A program made the translations under genes and the position numbers. Under the pieces are notes generated by a model. That model was not told the DNA's origin. It did no database searches and worked only from the letters and a program-made list of their open reading frames with translations. From contig CASFRF010000041.1 in assembly GCA_949297015.1 (NCBI GenBank), positions 1 to 62,087 on the forward strand: a stretch of 62,087 bases of DNA, given 5' to 3'. This document shows positions 32,182 to 42,587 of this stretch, piece after piece. Every line of letters starts with the position of its first letter. The stretch's first letter is position 1. The stretch comes from an uncultured bacterium (GTDB lineage: Bacteria; Verrucomicrobiota; Lentisphaeria; Victivallales; Victivallaceae).

Positions 32182-34127
32182 AGCGCCCGACGAAATCAGC
32201 CCCCCTGCTGGCGGCGGTGTGCTGGACCGCGCTGCTGACTGCCGGATCGGCGGCGCTGTGCTGTTGGCTGCTGCCGGAGACCGTCGAAATCGACGCCGCG
32301 CGTTTCTTCCCCGGGACCGTCCTGCGCCCGGAACCGGCGGAACAGGGGACCTATGCGGTGACGACGTTGCTGCTGCCGGTTCTGGCGCTGCTCGGAATCC
32401 TGCTCGGAACCCGCCGCCCGGTCCGCCGGCCACTGGAGCTCGCCGGAGGCTGCGCGCTGGGGCTGGGGGTCCTCGGCTTCGTCATGCTGTTCCATCATCA
32501 GGAGTTTCTCGAATTTACGCTGCAGCAGCTGCTGGCGGCGCCGTGGAGCTGGCCGGCGGCGGCGGGACTCGGCGCCCTGACCGCGCTGGCACTCCGCTTC
32601 GTGCCACCCACCCGGGGGCGCTGGTGGTGGCTCGGGCTCGGCTGGGGGCTGGCGCTGCTGGCGCTGCTGACCACCCGGCTCTACCCGGTGGAGCTGCTGC
32701 ATGTGCTGTACACCCACCACTTCGAGCCGGTGGCCTACGCCGTGGCCCAGACCGTGGCCGGGCGCTGCGACGCGCACATGTACGGGTTCTATCCCCAGTT
32801 TCTCGCACCGGTCTTCCTGCTCTTCGGGCTCTCGGTGCGCACGCTTTCGCTGATCTTCGGACTGCTCTTTTTGCTGACCTTCGGACTCCTGATCTGGAGC
32901 GTGCACCGGGCGGTGCGCCGGAAACTGCTGACGCTGGTCTTCGCCCTGGGACTCTGCTTTTTCGGCGCCTGGTGGTCCATCTACTCGATGTTCGGCTTCG
33001 ACCCCTACTACCAATACCACCCGATCCGCTCGCTGTTTCCGGCGCTGGCCGGAGCGTATCTGTTCCTGCCGTGGCGCGACCGCAACGCCTTCTACTGCGG
33101 CGCGGGGGCACTTTCGGCCCTGGCGTTGATCTGGAACCTTGAAAGCGGCGTGGCGGTGGCGGGGGGCTTTCTCTTTCTGCTGCTGCTGGAGCTCTTCGCC
33201 CGGCGGGGCCGGGGGCTGGGGCCGGCAATCGGGCGCTTTGTCCTGACCGGCGGCGGACTGCTGGGACTCTGGTATGTACTGCACTCGCTGCGCTGCGGGG
33301 CGTGGTACAATCCGGCCGCACTGCTGCGGGTGCCCCGGCTGTTTGTGGAACAGGGACTCAATCTGCTGCCGCTGCCGCCTTTGCCCGCGGCGTGGGGAGC
33401 GGTGCTGCTGTTCTATCTGGCGGGGGTGACCACGGGGCTTTACCTGGCCTGGAAACAGCCGCGGGCGATCTGCTGCGGCGCACTGCGCTTCCCGGTGCTG
33501 TGGAGCATCATGGGTCTGGGGCTGTTCAGCTATTACCTGGGCCGGTCGCACGAAGCGAACCTCGCTTCGGCCGGGTATCCGGCGCTGATTCTGGCGATCT
33601 GGTTTCTGGACCGGAGTCTGCACGACGGACGCCACCGGCGGCCGCGGTGGCTCTGGCTGGGGCTGTTCTTTCCCTTCTTTCTGCTGTTCGGTTTCACGCT
33701 GCTGGGGCTCGGGATCCGGACTCCGGTGATTCTGCGGCGGGCGACCACGCTGCCGGCAGGTTACTTCACGCACCGCGTCGGCCCCTTCCACGCCGACGCG
33801 GAGTTTGTCCGCCAATGCGCGGGAGGACGGGCCATCAACCTCTGGTGCCGGAATCAGGGCTTGCTTTATGCCGAAACCGGTCTGGCGGCAGCCGACAGTG
33901 ATCTCTGCCAGTCGGAGGTGGTGCTGCCCGAAGATCAGGAACGGGTCTGGCGCGAACTGCGGGCGTCAACGGCGCCGTTGATCGTGGGGCCGGTGCAGGA
34001 ACAGGGTCAGCCGGTCCCGGCCGAACTGCTGGAGACCTGCTACCGGCTGATCGCAGTCAGTCCGGATGGACGTTATCGCTATTACGAGCCGACGGCCGCG
34101 CTGGAGGCGGCCCAACCCGGAGAATAA
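32178..34127 (+). CDS. Polytopic membrane protein, possibly GT-C type
   Basis: 649 residues, starting at a GTG that overlaps the kinase stop (GTGA) and follows GGAGG by seven bases. I count about 12 hydrophobic helices between residues 10 and 520, then a soluble C-terminal domain of about 110 residues. A large loop (TTRLYPVELLHVLYTHHFEP and a following GFYPQFLAPVFLLFG) lies where GT-C transferases carry their acidic site, but no clear DE pair is seen. Not recognised to family level. Coupling to the kinase-like gene suggests membrane or lipopolysaccharide-related sugar transfer or transport. The next gene, comM, starts after four bases. Confidence 0.6.
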   Translation: MKRPTKSAPLLAAVCWTALLTAGSAALCCWLLPETVEIDAARFFPGTVLRPEPAEQGTYAVTTLLLPVLALLGILLGTRRPVRRPLELAGGCALGLGVLGFVMLFHHQEFLEFTLQQLLAAPWSWPAAAGLGALTALALRFVPPTRGRWWWLGLGWGLALLALLTTRLYPVELLHVLYTHHFEPVAYAVAQTVAGRCDAHMYGFYPQFLAPVFLLFGLSVRTLSLIFGLLFLLTFGLLIWSVHRAVRRKLLTLVFALGLCFFGAWWSIYSMFGFDPYYQYHPIRSLFPALAGAYLFLPWRDRNAFYCGAGALSALALIWNLESGVAVAGGFLFLLLLELFARRGRGLGPAIGRFVLTGGGLLGLWYVLHSLRCGAWYNPAALLRVPRLFVEQGLNLLPLPPLPAAWGAVLLFYLAGVTTGLYLAWKQPRAICCGALRFPVLWSIMGLGLFSYYLGRSHEANLASAGYPALILAIWFLDRSLHDGRHRRPRWLWLGLFFPFFLLFGFTLLGLGIRTPVILRRATTLPAGYFTHRVGPFHADAEFVRQCAGGRAINLWCRNQGLLYAETGLAAADSDLCQSEVVLPEDQERVWRELRASTAPLIVGPVQEQGQPVPAELLETCYRLIAVSPDGRYRYYEPTAALEAAQPGE

Positions 34128-34131
34128 CCGA

Positions 34132-35664
34132 ATGTTAGCGCAAACCTACTGTATCGCCGTAATCGGAATCGACGCCTTTCCGGTGGAGGTTGAAGTCAAT
34201 GTTTCCGGGAAAGGGACGGAGGGGGAATCGCTGGTCGCCATCGTCGGGCTGCCCGACGCGGCGGTGCGGGAGAGCCGCGACCGGGTGAAATCGGCGCTGC
34301 ACAGCAGCGGTTTTGTCCATCCCGGCGGCGTGACAGTCGTCAATCTGGCACCCGCCGACCTCAAAAAAGAGGGTGCGGCGTTCGATCTGGCAATCGCCTT
34401 GGGCATGCTGGCGGCGAGCGGCGGAATCGACCGGGCGGAACTGGCGCGGACCGCGGCGCTGGGGGAACTGGCGCTGAACGGAACCATCCGCCCGGTCCGG
34501 GGGGCGCTGCCCGCGGCCGCCTGTTTTTCAGGCATGACGGAGGTCAAACGGCTGCTGGTGCCCGTGGAAAACGCGGCGGAAGCGGCGCTGGCGGCCCGGG
34601 ATCTGCCGGTGTTCGCGGTGTCGTCGCTGCGGCAGGCGGTCGAGCTGCTGAACGGGGCTCCCGCCGAGCCGGTGCACAGCGATCCGGAGGATTTTCTGGC
34701 GGGGGTGGAAGCCTCCGAACCGGATTTTGCGGAGGTGAAAGGTCAGCTTCAGGCCAAGCGGGCGCTGACCATCGCCGCGGCGGGCGGACACAATCTGCTG
34801 ATGATCGGGCCGCCGGGAACGGGCAAATCCATGCTGGCGACCCGGCTGCCGGGGATTCTGCCGCCGATGACGCTGGAGGAGACGCTGGAAACCAGCCGCA
34901 TTCACAGCGTGCTGGGGCTGCTTTCGGACGGGAGGCCGCTGCTGAACCGGCGTCCCTTCCGGGCGCCGCATCACACGGTCAGCGACATGGGGCTGATCGG
35001 CGGGGGGCGGGATCCGCGGCCGGGGGAGATCAGCATGGCCCACAACGGAGTGCTGTTTCTGGACGAATTGCCGGAATTCAAGCGCAATGTGCTGGAGGTG
35101 CTGCGGCAGCCGCTGGAGACCGGGAGCATCACCGTCTCGCGGGCCTCGGGCAGCTGCACCTTTCCGGCACGGTTCATGCTGTGCGCGGCGATGAACCCCT
35201 GCCCCTGCGGGCGCGGGGACTTTGAATTGGGCTGCACCTGCAAACTGGAGGAGAAGCGGCGGTACCGGAAAAGGATTTCCGGCCCGCTGCTGGACCGGAT
35301 CGATCTGCAGATCGAAGTCCGGCAGCTGAGTCAGGAGGAGCTGCTGGCGGCGCCGACCGGAGAATCGAGCGCGGTGCTGCGCAAGCGGGTGATCGCGGCC
35401 CGGCAGCGGCAGCAGGAGCGGTTCGGAGTGCGCGGAGCCCGCTGCAATGCGCAGATGAGCAGCCGGGAGTTGCAAAAATACTGTCCGCTGGACGGCGCGT
35501 CGCAACAGCTGCTGCGGCAGGCGATCACCACGCTGAAGCTGAGTCCGCGCGCCTACGACCGGATTCTGAAGGTGGCGCGGACCATCGCCGATCTGGAAGG
35601 AGCCGCGCAGATCGGGGCGCAACACCTGCTGGAAGCGGTCACCTACCGGCTCGCGGAGTGGTGA
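34132..35664 (+). CDS. comM: YifB/ComM-family Mg-chelatase-like AAA+ ATPase
   Basis: 510 residues. ATG 34132 has GGAG eight bases upstream. The N-terminal domain (about 1-170) is the ChlI-like fold typical of YifB (VSGKGTEGESLVAIVGLPD, NLAPADLKKEGAAFDLA). The AAA+ core has Walker A MIGPPGTGKSMLATRLPG, Walker B GVLFLDELPEF, and MNPCPCG, with a later Cys cluster GRGDFELGCTC. The C-terminal Mg-chelatase domain ends the protein. ComM is a hexameric helicase that helps branch migration during natural transformation. It is the last gene of the guaA run and is convergent with the mutarotase, one base apart. Confidence 0.92.
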   Translation: MLAQTYCIAVIGIDAFPVEVEVNVSGKGTEGESLVAIVGLPDAAVRESRDRVKSALHSSGFVHPGGVTVVNLAPADLKKEGAAFDLAIALGMLAASGGIDRAELARTAALGELALNGTIRPVRGALPAAACFSGMTEVKRLLVPVENAAEAALAARDLPVFAVSSLRQAVELLNGAPAEPVHSDPEDFLAGVEASEPDFAEVKGQLQAKRALTIAAAGGHNLLMIGPPGTGKSMLATRLPGILPPMTLEETLETSRIHSVLGLLSDGRPLLNRRPFRAPHHTVSDMGLIGGGRDPRPGEISMAHNGVLFLDELPEFKRNVLEVLRQPLETGSITVSRASGSCTFPARFMLCAAMNPCPCGRGDFELGCTCKLEEKRRYRKRISGPLLDRIDLQIEVRQLSQEELLAAPTGESSAVLRKRVIAARQRQQERFGVRGARCNAQMSSRELQKYCPLDGASQQLLRQAITTLKLSPRAYDRILKVARTIADLEGAAQIGAQHLLEAVTYRLAEW

Positions 35665-35665
35665 A

Positions 35666-36493
35666 CTAGACCAGCGCGATTTCGGCGGTCAGGGTGTGTC
35701 CGGAACCGGGGGCGAGGATCACCGCGTCGCGTCCGACGTTGCCGGTTTCGACGCACACCATTTCGGGGTACTCGTCATCACCGAAGTCGGTCATGCGGTG
35801 GGCCTTGTCGATCCAGGGGTTCCAGACCACGGTGGAGTTGGAACCGGCTTTGGCCACCTGGATTTTCCGGCGCCAGGCGGGGTCGATGATCCGGCAGGTC
35901 ACGTCCGACTCGTCATAGACCCGGTCGGTTTCGGCCTGAAAGCGGATCGAATGATCCTCGGACTCGCGGGCGCCGGTCAGGGCGTTCAGGAAGGGGGAAT
36001 GCTCCAGGCCCTCGACCCGGATCCGGGCGACGTCGGAGACGGCAAAGTAGCTGTGCAAAGCCTGAGTCAGACGGACCTCCTTGCCGGAGCGGTTGACGGT
36101 GGTCAGGTCGAGCCGAAGTGAGGAGCCGAAGATCACGCGCAGCGTAAGGTCGAGTTCCGGAACGCCGCCGAAGGCCATTTCCACTTCGGTACTGCCGTCG
36201 GGGGCGTCTTCGGCGGTGACCAGCTCCCAGTCGTTCAGGCGGGCGAGGCCGTGCATGGGGTTTCCGTCCTTGCCGAACCAGGGCCAGCAGACGGGGATGC
36301 CGCCGCGGATGGCCTGGCCGGGTTCGAGGACGCATTTTTTCGACAGCCAGAGCAGATCGGAGGCGTCGGCGGGGCAATAGGAGATCACCTGGGCGCCGTG
36401 GCGCAGGATCAGTCCCCGGCAAAATTCGTTATCGATCTCGAGCGCGGCCATGCCGCGCCACTGCTTTTCCCGGGCGGTTGTCGCTCTGATCAT
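35666..36493 (-). CDS. D-hexose-6-phosphate mutarotase (YeaD-like aldose epimerase)
   Basis: 275 residues. ATG 36493 is chosen over ATG 36499 because GAGGA lies six bases before the former and touches the latter. Galactose-mutarotase fold: RGGIPVCWPWFG, then ALHSYFAVSD with the catalytic His and PEMVCVETGNVG with the catalytic Glu, the pattern of glucose-6-phosphate 1-epimerases. It interconverts alpha and beta forms of hexose 6-phosphates. It has its own promoter and stands alone between convergent comM and the repeat region. Confidence 0.88.
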   Translation of the reverse strand: MIRATTAREKQWRGMAALEIDNEFCRGLILRHGAQVISYCPADASDLLWLSKKCVLEPGQAIRGGIPVCWPWFGKDGNPMHGLARLNDWELVTAEDAPDGSTEVEMAFGGVPELDLTLRVIFGSSLRLDLTTVNRSGKEVRLTQALHSYFAVSDVARIRVEGLEHSPFLNALTGARESEDHSIRFQAETDRVYDESDVTCRIIDPAWRRKIQVAKAGSNSTVVWNPWIDKAHRMTDFGDDEYPEMVCVETGNVGRDAVILAPGSGHTLTAEIALV

Positions 36494-36517
36494 GGTCATT
36501 CCTCGCTTCCGTTTCCT

Positions 36518-36546
36518 ATAATATAGCGTTTTTTCCTCATATTCAA
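36518..36546 (-). promoter_or_regulatory. Sigma70 promoter for the hexose-6-phosphate mutarotase
   Basis: On the minus strand: TTGAAT at 36546-36541, 17 bases, TATTAT at 36523-36518. The predicted leader is about 18 bases. Confidence 0.6.
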
Positions 36547-36662
36547 AGGGAGATCCGGAAAAACTTACCGGAAAAAAACCGGGATTGAACCGACGGAGAT
36601 GGACTCAGGTTCACAAAATCTTCCTTTTCGCGGGAGGGAACCCGACGATCAGGCATCCGCCT

Positions 36663-36920
36663 CGCCCAAGGACTCCGCGTACTTTCTTTTCACGGGGAAA
36701 AGGGGGGATCCCACGCCGGGGATCCACCCCCATTCCGAGATTCCCCTCTCCTCAAAGTACCTCGCTTTTCTTTGCTTACTTTCTTTTCACGGGGGAAAGG
36801 GGGGAATCCCACGCCGGGGATCCATCCCACTCCGGTACTCTCCACTCTCCCTCTCCCCTCCCCTCCAAAGTACCTCGCTTTTCTTTGCTTACTTTCTTTT
36901 CACGGGGAAAAGAAAGTAAG
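36663..36920. repeat. Imperfect tandem repeat array, about three units
   Basis: The 421 bases between the mutarotase and ahcY hold no gene I can support. TACTTTCTTTTCACGGGG occurs at about 36680, 36777 and 36890, units of 97 and 113 bases. The last two copies are preceded by CAAAGTACCTCGCTTTTC (36753 and 36866). The first two copies are followed by GGGG, then ATCCCACGCCGGGGATCCA. The intervening C/T-rich stretches differ in length. The repeat has a strong purine/pyrimidine bias. It is not a CRISPR array, since units are contiguous and imperfect. The first 160 bases (36500-36660) hold the mutarotase promoter and nothing else evident. Confidence 0.75.
36888..36920. terminator. Perfect 14-bp hairpin directly after the ahcY stop
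   Basis: CTTACTTTCTTTTC at 36888-36901 pairs with GAAAAGAAAGTAAG at 36907-36920 around a five-base loop. It begins at the base next to the ahcY stop codon. No clear T-run follows on the minus strand, so it may act as a 3-prime-end stabiliser or factor-dependent terminator rather than a standard intrinsic one. It is formed by the third repeat copy plus an extra inverted arm. Confidence 0.55.
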
Positions 36921-38330
36921 TCAGTAGCGGTAGGTTTCGGGTTTGAAGGGGCCGTCGACGGGGACGCCGATGTAGTCGGCCTGTTTCTGGGTGAGGTGGG
37001 TCAGTTTGGCGCCCAGCTTATCGAGATGGAGACGGGCGACCTCTTCGTCGAGTTTTTTGCTCAGGAGATAGACACCGACGGGGCGATCGGGGTGCCGGGC
37101 GATGTCGATCTGGGCGAGGGTCTGGTTGGCGAAGCTGTTGGACATGACGAAGGAGGGGTGTCCGGTGGCGCAGCCGAGGTTGACCAGGCGGCCTTCGGCG
37201 AGGAGGTAGATGGAGTGTCCATCGGGAAAGGTGTAGCGATGGACGGGGCAGAAGCTGCCTTTGATTTCGACTTTTTTGATTCCGGGCCAGGTTTCGAGGC
37301 GGGCCACCTGGATTTCGTTATCGAAGTGTCCGATATTGCAGACGATGGCCTGATCTTTCATGGCGGCCATGTGTTCAGCGGTGATGATGTCGCAATTGCC
37401 GGTGGTGGTGACGTAGAGATCGGCTTCGGGGAGAGCGTCTTCGACGGTGCAGACTTTGAATCCGGCCATGCAGGCCTGGAGGGCGCAGATGGGGTCGACT
37501 TCGCTGACCAGGACGCGGGCGCGCTCGTTATGGAGGGCTTCGGCGCAGCCTTTGCCGACGTCGCCGTAGCCGCAGACCATGGCGGTTTTCCCGGAGAGCA
37601 TGACATCGAGGGCGCGTTTGATGCCGTCGGTAAGGGAGTGGCGGCAGCCGTAGATATTGTCGAACTTGCTTTTGGTCACGGAATCGTTGACGTTGACGGC
37701 GGGGAAGAGGAGTTCGCCGCGTTCAAACATCTGGTTGAGGCGATGGACTCCGGTAGTGGTTTCCTCGGAGACGCCGCGGACGTTGGCGGCGACGCGGGTC
37801 CAGTGACCGGGATCTTCGCGCAGGATGCGTTTCAGGAGGTTGTTGATGACCTGAAGCTCGTGGTTATCGGTCGGCTGGTCGAGGATGGCGGGATTTTTTT
37901 CGGCGGCGCAGCCGCGGTGAATGAGCAAGGTGGCGTCGCCGCCGTCATCGACGATCTGATCGGGGCCGGAGCCGTCGGGCCAAGTGAGGGCGCGGTAGGT
38001 GCACTCCCAGTATTCCTCGAGGGTTTCGCCCTTCCAGGCGAAGACGGGGACTCCGGCGCGGGCGATGGCGGCGGCGGCGTGGTCCTGGGTGGAAAAGATG
38101 TTGCAGGAGGCCCAGCGCACATCGGCGCCGAGGGCTTTGAGGGTTTCGATCAGGACCGCGGTTTGGACGGTCATGTGCAGACTGCCGGTAATTTTCACGC
38201 CTTTCAGGGGCTGTTCGGGGCCGTACTTGGCGCGGGTGGCCATGAGTCCGGGCATTTCGTGTTCGGCGATTTCGAGTTCCTTGCGGCCGAAGTCCGCCAG
38301 GGTGATGTCCTTGATTTGATATTCGGTCAT
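36921..38330 (-). CDS. ahcY: Adenosylhomocysteinase
   Basis: 469 residues. It opens with [20 protein letters not shown] and has [29 protein letters not shown] (the substrate Lys/Asp region) and the NAD-binding [17 protein letters not shown], closing with [10 protein letters not shown], all standard for the enzyme. It splits S-adenosylhomocysteine to adenosine and homocysteine, relieving product inhibition of methyltransferases. It lies two bases after the adenosine kinase gene and is last in the metK operon. The bases after the stop form a perfect hairpin. Confidence 0.97.
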   Translation of the reverse strand: MTEYQIKDITLADFGRKELEIAEHEMPGLMATRAKYGPEQPLKGVKITGSLHMTVQTAVLIETLKALGADVRWASCNIFSTQDHAAAAIARAGVPVFAWKGETLEEYWECTYRALTWPDGSGPDQIVDDGGDATLLIHRGCAAEKNPAILDQPTDNHELQVINNLLKRILREDPGHWTRVAANVRGVSEETTTGVHRLNQMFERGELLFPAVNVNDSVTKSKFDNIYGCRHSLTDGIKRALDVMLSGKTAMVCGYGDVGKGCAEALHNERARVLVSEVDPICALQACMAGFKVCTVEDALPEADLYVTTTGNCDIITAEHMAAMKDQAIVCNIGHFDNEIQVARLETWPGIKKVEIKGSFCPVHRYTFPDGHSIYLLAEGRLVNLGCATGHPSFVMSNSFANQTLAQIDIARHPDRPVGVYLLSKKLDEEVARLHLDKLGAKLTHLTQKQADYIGVPVDGPFKPETYRY

Positions 38331-38332
38331 GA

Positions 38333-39315
38333 TTATGGCTCCAATTTTTGAAATTCCTGTTCAAGGCGGGTCCAACCCGCGGGGGGGATTACGGATCCCA
38401 TCACCTGCACGACTTCGGCCGCCACGGCGGCGGCGAATCCGGCGCAGGCGGCCAGCGGCTTTCCGGCCAGATAGGCATGCAGGAATCCGGCGGCCCAGAG
38501 ATCGCCCGCCGCGGTGGTATCGACGGCGGTCACCGGGCGGGCCGTCACGGTGACGGACTCGGTTCCGGCAGCGACTCGGGCGCCGCGCGCTCCGAGCTTC
38601 AGGGCGGCAACGGGGCAACAATCGGCCAGATTGCGCAGCAATTCGTCTTCGGGGGCTCCGGGCCACAGGGCGGCGGCCTCGTCCTCGTTGGCGAAGACCA
38701 GGTCGACGTAATGGCGCAAGGCGTGCTCGATCCGGTCGCGGAAGAGTCGGACGACTTCAAAGCTGGCCAGATCCACCGCCACTTTGCATCCGGACTCGCG
38801 GGCGCGGCGCAGAACCGTCTCAAAAACTTCGCCCAGAAACAGGATATAGCCTTCGACGTAGACCAGTTGATAGGGGGAGAAGTCGGCGGCGGCGGCCTCG
38901 TCGGCCGAAAGGGTGGCGGAGGCTCCGAGGTCGGTCCGCATGGTCCGCTGGGAGTCCGGGGTGACCAGCGCCAGACAGCGCCCGGTGGGAATCCGATCGC
39001 TGATCACCAGACAGGCGTCACTGGCGCCGCAGGCGCGAAGAGCGTCGCGGTAGAAATTTCCGGCCTCGTCGTTCCCGATTTTGCCGAGCATGGCGCAGGG
39101 ATTTCCGAGCCGGGCCAGGGCGAACAGGGTATTGCCGGCGGCGCCGCCGGGGGCGCGGACCGGGGGCTGCGGCAGGCGGGCGATGGTCTGCTCCTGCCAG
39201 AGGGAATCGACCATCACCATACCGCCCTTTTCGCCGTCGATGGTCTGCAAAAAGGAGTCGTCCACCCGGGCGAGGAGGTCGACCAAGGTCGACCCCACGC
39301 CTAAAATCGCGGATT

Positions 39316-39319
<4 letters not shown>
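38333..39319 (-). CDS. PfkB-family adenosine kinase
   Basis: 328 residues, ATG overlapping the metK stop by four bases. PfkB signature one is [17 protein letters not shown]; signature two is [14 protein letters not shown], with Ala in place of the usual Gly before AGD and the catalytic Asp kept. The C-terminal [14 protein letters not shown] matches bacterial adenosine kinases of the ribokinase family. Position between metK and ahcY supports adenosine as the substrate, since AhcY releases it; conversion to AMP pulls that reversible reaction forward. Another nucleoside or sugar cannot be excluded from sequence alone. Confidence 0.82.
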
Positions 39320-40512
<1,193 letters not shown>

Positions 40513-40548
40513 GAATCACTCCATATTCTTCATAAAAAACACCACTTC

Positions 40549-40595
40549 AAAAAAACTGCGGGACTTGTCCTCCACGCGAACGGGGGGACAAGTCC
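40549..40595 (-). terminator. Intrinsic terminator after the Pal lipoprotein gene
   Basis: On the minus strand GGACTTGTCC (40595-40586) pairs with GGACAAGTCC (40570-40561), followed after five bases by seven Ts. It separates pal from metK; it could also work as an attenuator if readthrough feeds metK. Confidence 0.82.
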
Positions 40596-40627
40596 GGAAA
40601 CAGCTCCGAAAGCCCGGGGACCGGGGT

Positions 40628-41251
40628 TTATTCGCCCGCCTTGCGGGCCGGGACCAGCACCCCGCGGCGGTTCTGACTCCAGACCTCTTCGCCCGACCCT
40701 TCCACCGCCGGCTTGTCCTTGCCGAAGCTGAGGGTCCGGATCCGGGAATCGGCGACGCCAACCTCGGTGAGGTAACTGCGGATGGCGTTGGCCCGGCGTT
40801 CGCCGAGCGCGCGGTTATACTCCTCGGTGCCCCGCTGGTCGCAGTGACCCTCGATGATCAGATAGAGCGCCGGCTGATCCGCGAGGTAGCTGGCGACCTT
40901 GTCCAGCTTGGAGGTTTCGCTGGGGACCAGCACATCGGTATCGTACGCGAAGTAGATGACGGGGAAATTCAAATTGACGCCGGGATCAACCGGGATCAAC
41001 TCGCCGGCGGAGGCGGGGATGGTCGTTTCCGGCCCGGCCCCGGAGGACCACTCGGTGCTGCCGTTGCCCACGGCGCCGGAGGATTCGATCTCCAAACCGG
41101 AGCTGCCGCCGAAGCCGGTCGGATTGTCCCAGGCACCCGGGATCGGGCTGGTATCTTCTTTCAGGTCTCCGTTATCAAACAGACTGCATCCCGCCGCCAG
41201 CAGCAGCGACGCGGCGACCAAAGCACCCCCCAGCACCCGCTTGACCAACAT
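40628..41251 (-). CDS. pal: Peptidoglycan-associated lipoprotein (Pal/OmpA family)
   Basis: 207 residues. ATG 41251 follows GGAGGTGA by five bases and is preferred to an upstream ATG. The signal peptide ends in a lipobox, LLLAAGC, so the mature Cys is lipidated and membrane-anchored. After a Gly/Ser-rich linker of about 70 residues comes the OmpA C-terminal domain: FPVIYFAYDTDVL, EGHCDQRGTEEYNRALGERR and NRRGVL, the residues that bind diaminopimelate in peptidoglycan. It should tie the outer membrane to the wall as in the Tol-Pal system. No tol genes are adjacent. Confidence 0.92.
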   Translation of the reverse strand: MLVKRVLGGALVAASLLLAAGCSLFDNGDLKEDTSPIPGAWDNPTGFGGSSGLEIESSGAVGNGSTEWSSGAGPETTIPASAGELIPVDPGVNLNFPVIYFAYDTDVLVPSETSKLDKVASYLADQPALYLIIEGHCDQRGTEEYNRALGERRANAIRSYLTEVGVADSRIRTLSFGKDKPAVEGSGEEVWSQNRRGVLVPARKAGE

Positions 41252-41306
41252 ACGATTCACCTCCGAATTCAAAAATTTCTGGTTGTGTCATCCGTGTTTA
41301 CTCCAT

Positions 41307-41335
41307 AACATAGACTTGAAATCCGAAATTGCCAG
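41307..41335 (-). promoter_or_regulatory. Possible promoter for pal
   Basis: On the minus strand CTGGCA at 41335-41330, 17 bases, TATGTT at 41312-41307. The match is moderate. Confidence 0.4.
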
Positions 41336-41399
41336 TGTTTTTTCACAAAATCCACCGCTTTTTTTGACCGCTCCGATGAAAAAAGAACCGGTTCCATGG

Positions 41400-41428
41400 T
41401 TGCATTCGACCGCGGGGCGGATTATAGT
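41400..41428 (+). promoter_or_regulatory. Promoter for ilvE
   Basis: TTGCAT at 41400-41405, 17 bases, TATAGT at 41423-41428. The leader would be about 77 bases; it holds a small GC-rich hairpin near 41447-41470 but no run of branched-chain codons pointing to attenuation. Confidence 0.6.
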
Positions 41429-41511
41429 ATGAGTGCATCATTTTATGGCGACGGCGCCGGAATGCCGCCCTACCCAACATTCAATCTATATATTTATAAG
41501 GAACTGATGAG

Positions 41512-42525
41512 ATGAATGAAGTGAATCTCAAATGGGATCAGCTGGGGTTTGAATTCCAGCCCACTCGCGCCAACCTGCGTTTCGCCTACCGGGACGGGGC
41601 GTGGCAGCCGGGACAACTGTTCACGACCTACGACGTCACGCTGTCGGTGGCCTCGAACTGCCTGCACTACGGGCAGGCGATTTTTGAAGGGCTGAAAGCC
41701 TTCCGCTGCCGGGACGGGAAAATCCGGATCTTCCGGCCGGAGGCGAACGGCGAGCGGATCAACTCCTCAGCCCGCCACCTGCTGATGCCGGAGTTTCCGG
41801 TGGCCGACTTTGTGGAGGCGGTCAAGACCGTGGTCCGGGAGAATCAGGACTATGTGCCGCCCTACGGCACCGGCGGGTCGCTCTACATCCGGCCGGTGAT
41901 GTTCGGCACCACACCGCAGATCGGGATCGCCTCCAGCAAGGAGTATCAGCTGGTGTTTCTGGTGGTGCCGGTGGGCGCCTACTACAAGGGAGGGATCAAG
42001 CCGGTCGACGCCATGATCTCCGACTACGACCGCGCGGCACCGCGCGGGACCGGGCACATCAAGGCGGCGGGCAACTACGCCGCGAGCCTCTACCCGAGCA
42101 AAGTGGCCAAGGAACACCATTGCCAGGTGGCGCTGTTTCTGGATCCGGGCAGCCGCCGGTTCATCGACGAATTCGGAACCAGCAACTTCCTGGCCATTTC
42201 CAAGGACGGGAAACGCTATCTGACGCCGGAATCGACCTCGGTGCTGCCGAGCATCACCAACCTGTCGCTGATGCAGCTGGCTAAGGACCTCGGGCTGGAA
42301 GTGGAGCGCCGTCCGCTCCGGGTGGAGGAGCTGGCCGACTTCGGCGAAGTGGCCGCCTGCGGCACCGCGGTGGTGCTGACTCCGGTCCACCGGATCTTCT
42401 ACGGCGACAAGGTCTTCACCTACAGCGAGGAGATCGGGCCGGTGCTGCGCAAACTGCACGACCGGATGCTCGGAGTCCAGTTCGGAGAACTTTCGGACGA
42501 GCATCACTGGCTGACCGAAATCTGA
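41512..42525 (+). CDS. ilvE: Branched-chain amino acid aminotransferase
   Basis: 337 residues, ATG with AAGGAA nine bases upstream. A class IV PLP enzyme: the cofactor Lys is K184 in GTGHIKAAGNYAAS, and FIDEFGTSNFLAI and CGTAVVLTPV mark the family. NCLHYGQAIFEGLKAF near residue 65 is typical of the larger (IlvE type 2) subgroup. It moves the amino group between glutamate and the keto acids of leucine, isoleucine and valine. It has its own promoter; panC starts 62 bases after its stop. Confidence 0.93.
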   Translation: MNEVNLKWDQLGFEFQPTRANLRFAYRDGAWQPGQLFTTYDVTLSVASNCLHYGQAIFEGLKAFRCRDGKIRIFRPEANGERINSSARHLLMPEFPVADFVEAVKTVVRENQDYVPPYGTGGSLYIRPVMFGTTPQIGIASSKEYQLVFLVVPVGAYYKGGIKPVDAMISDYDRAAPRGTGHIKAAGNYAASLYPSKVAKEHHCQVALFLDPGSRRFIDEFGTSNFLAISKDGKRYLTPESTSVLPSITNLSLMQLAKDLGLEVERRPLRVEELADFGEVAACGTAVVLTPVHRIFYGDKVFTYSEEIGPVLRKLHDRMLGVQFGELSDEHHWLTEI

Positions 42526-42587
42526 GCGGCGGAGCAGCTCCGGAGCCATTACCATATCAAGCGATTTTCGGGATTTCAGACAAGGTT

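Noticed and set aside
36663-36920. CRISPR array
   Set aside because: Units are imperfect, about 100 bases long and few, with no constant short repeat and variable spacer pattern, and no cas genes are present.
40513-40627. SAM riboswitch before metK
   Set aside because: Only a simple terminator hairpin for pal and about 40 bases of leader are present; no SAM-binding core pattern is visible.
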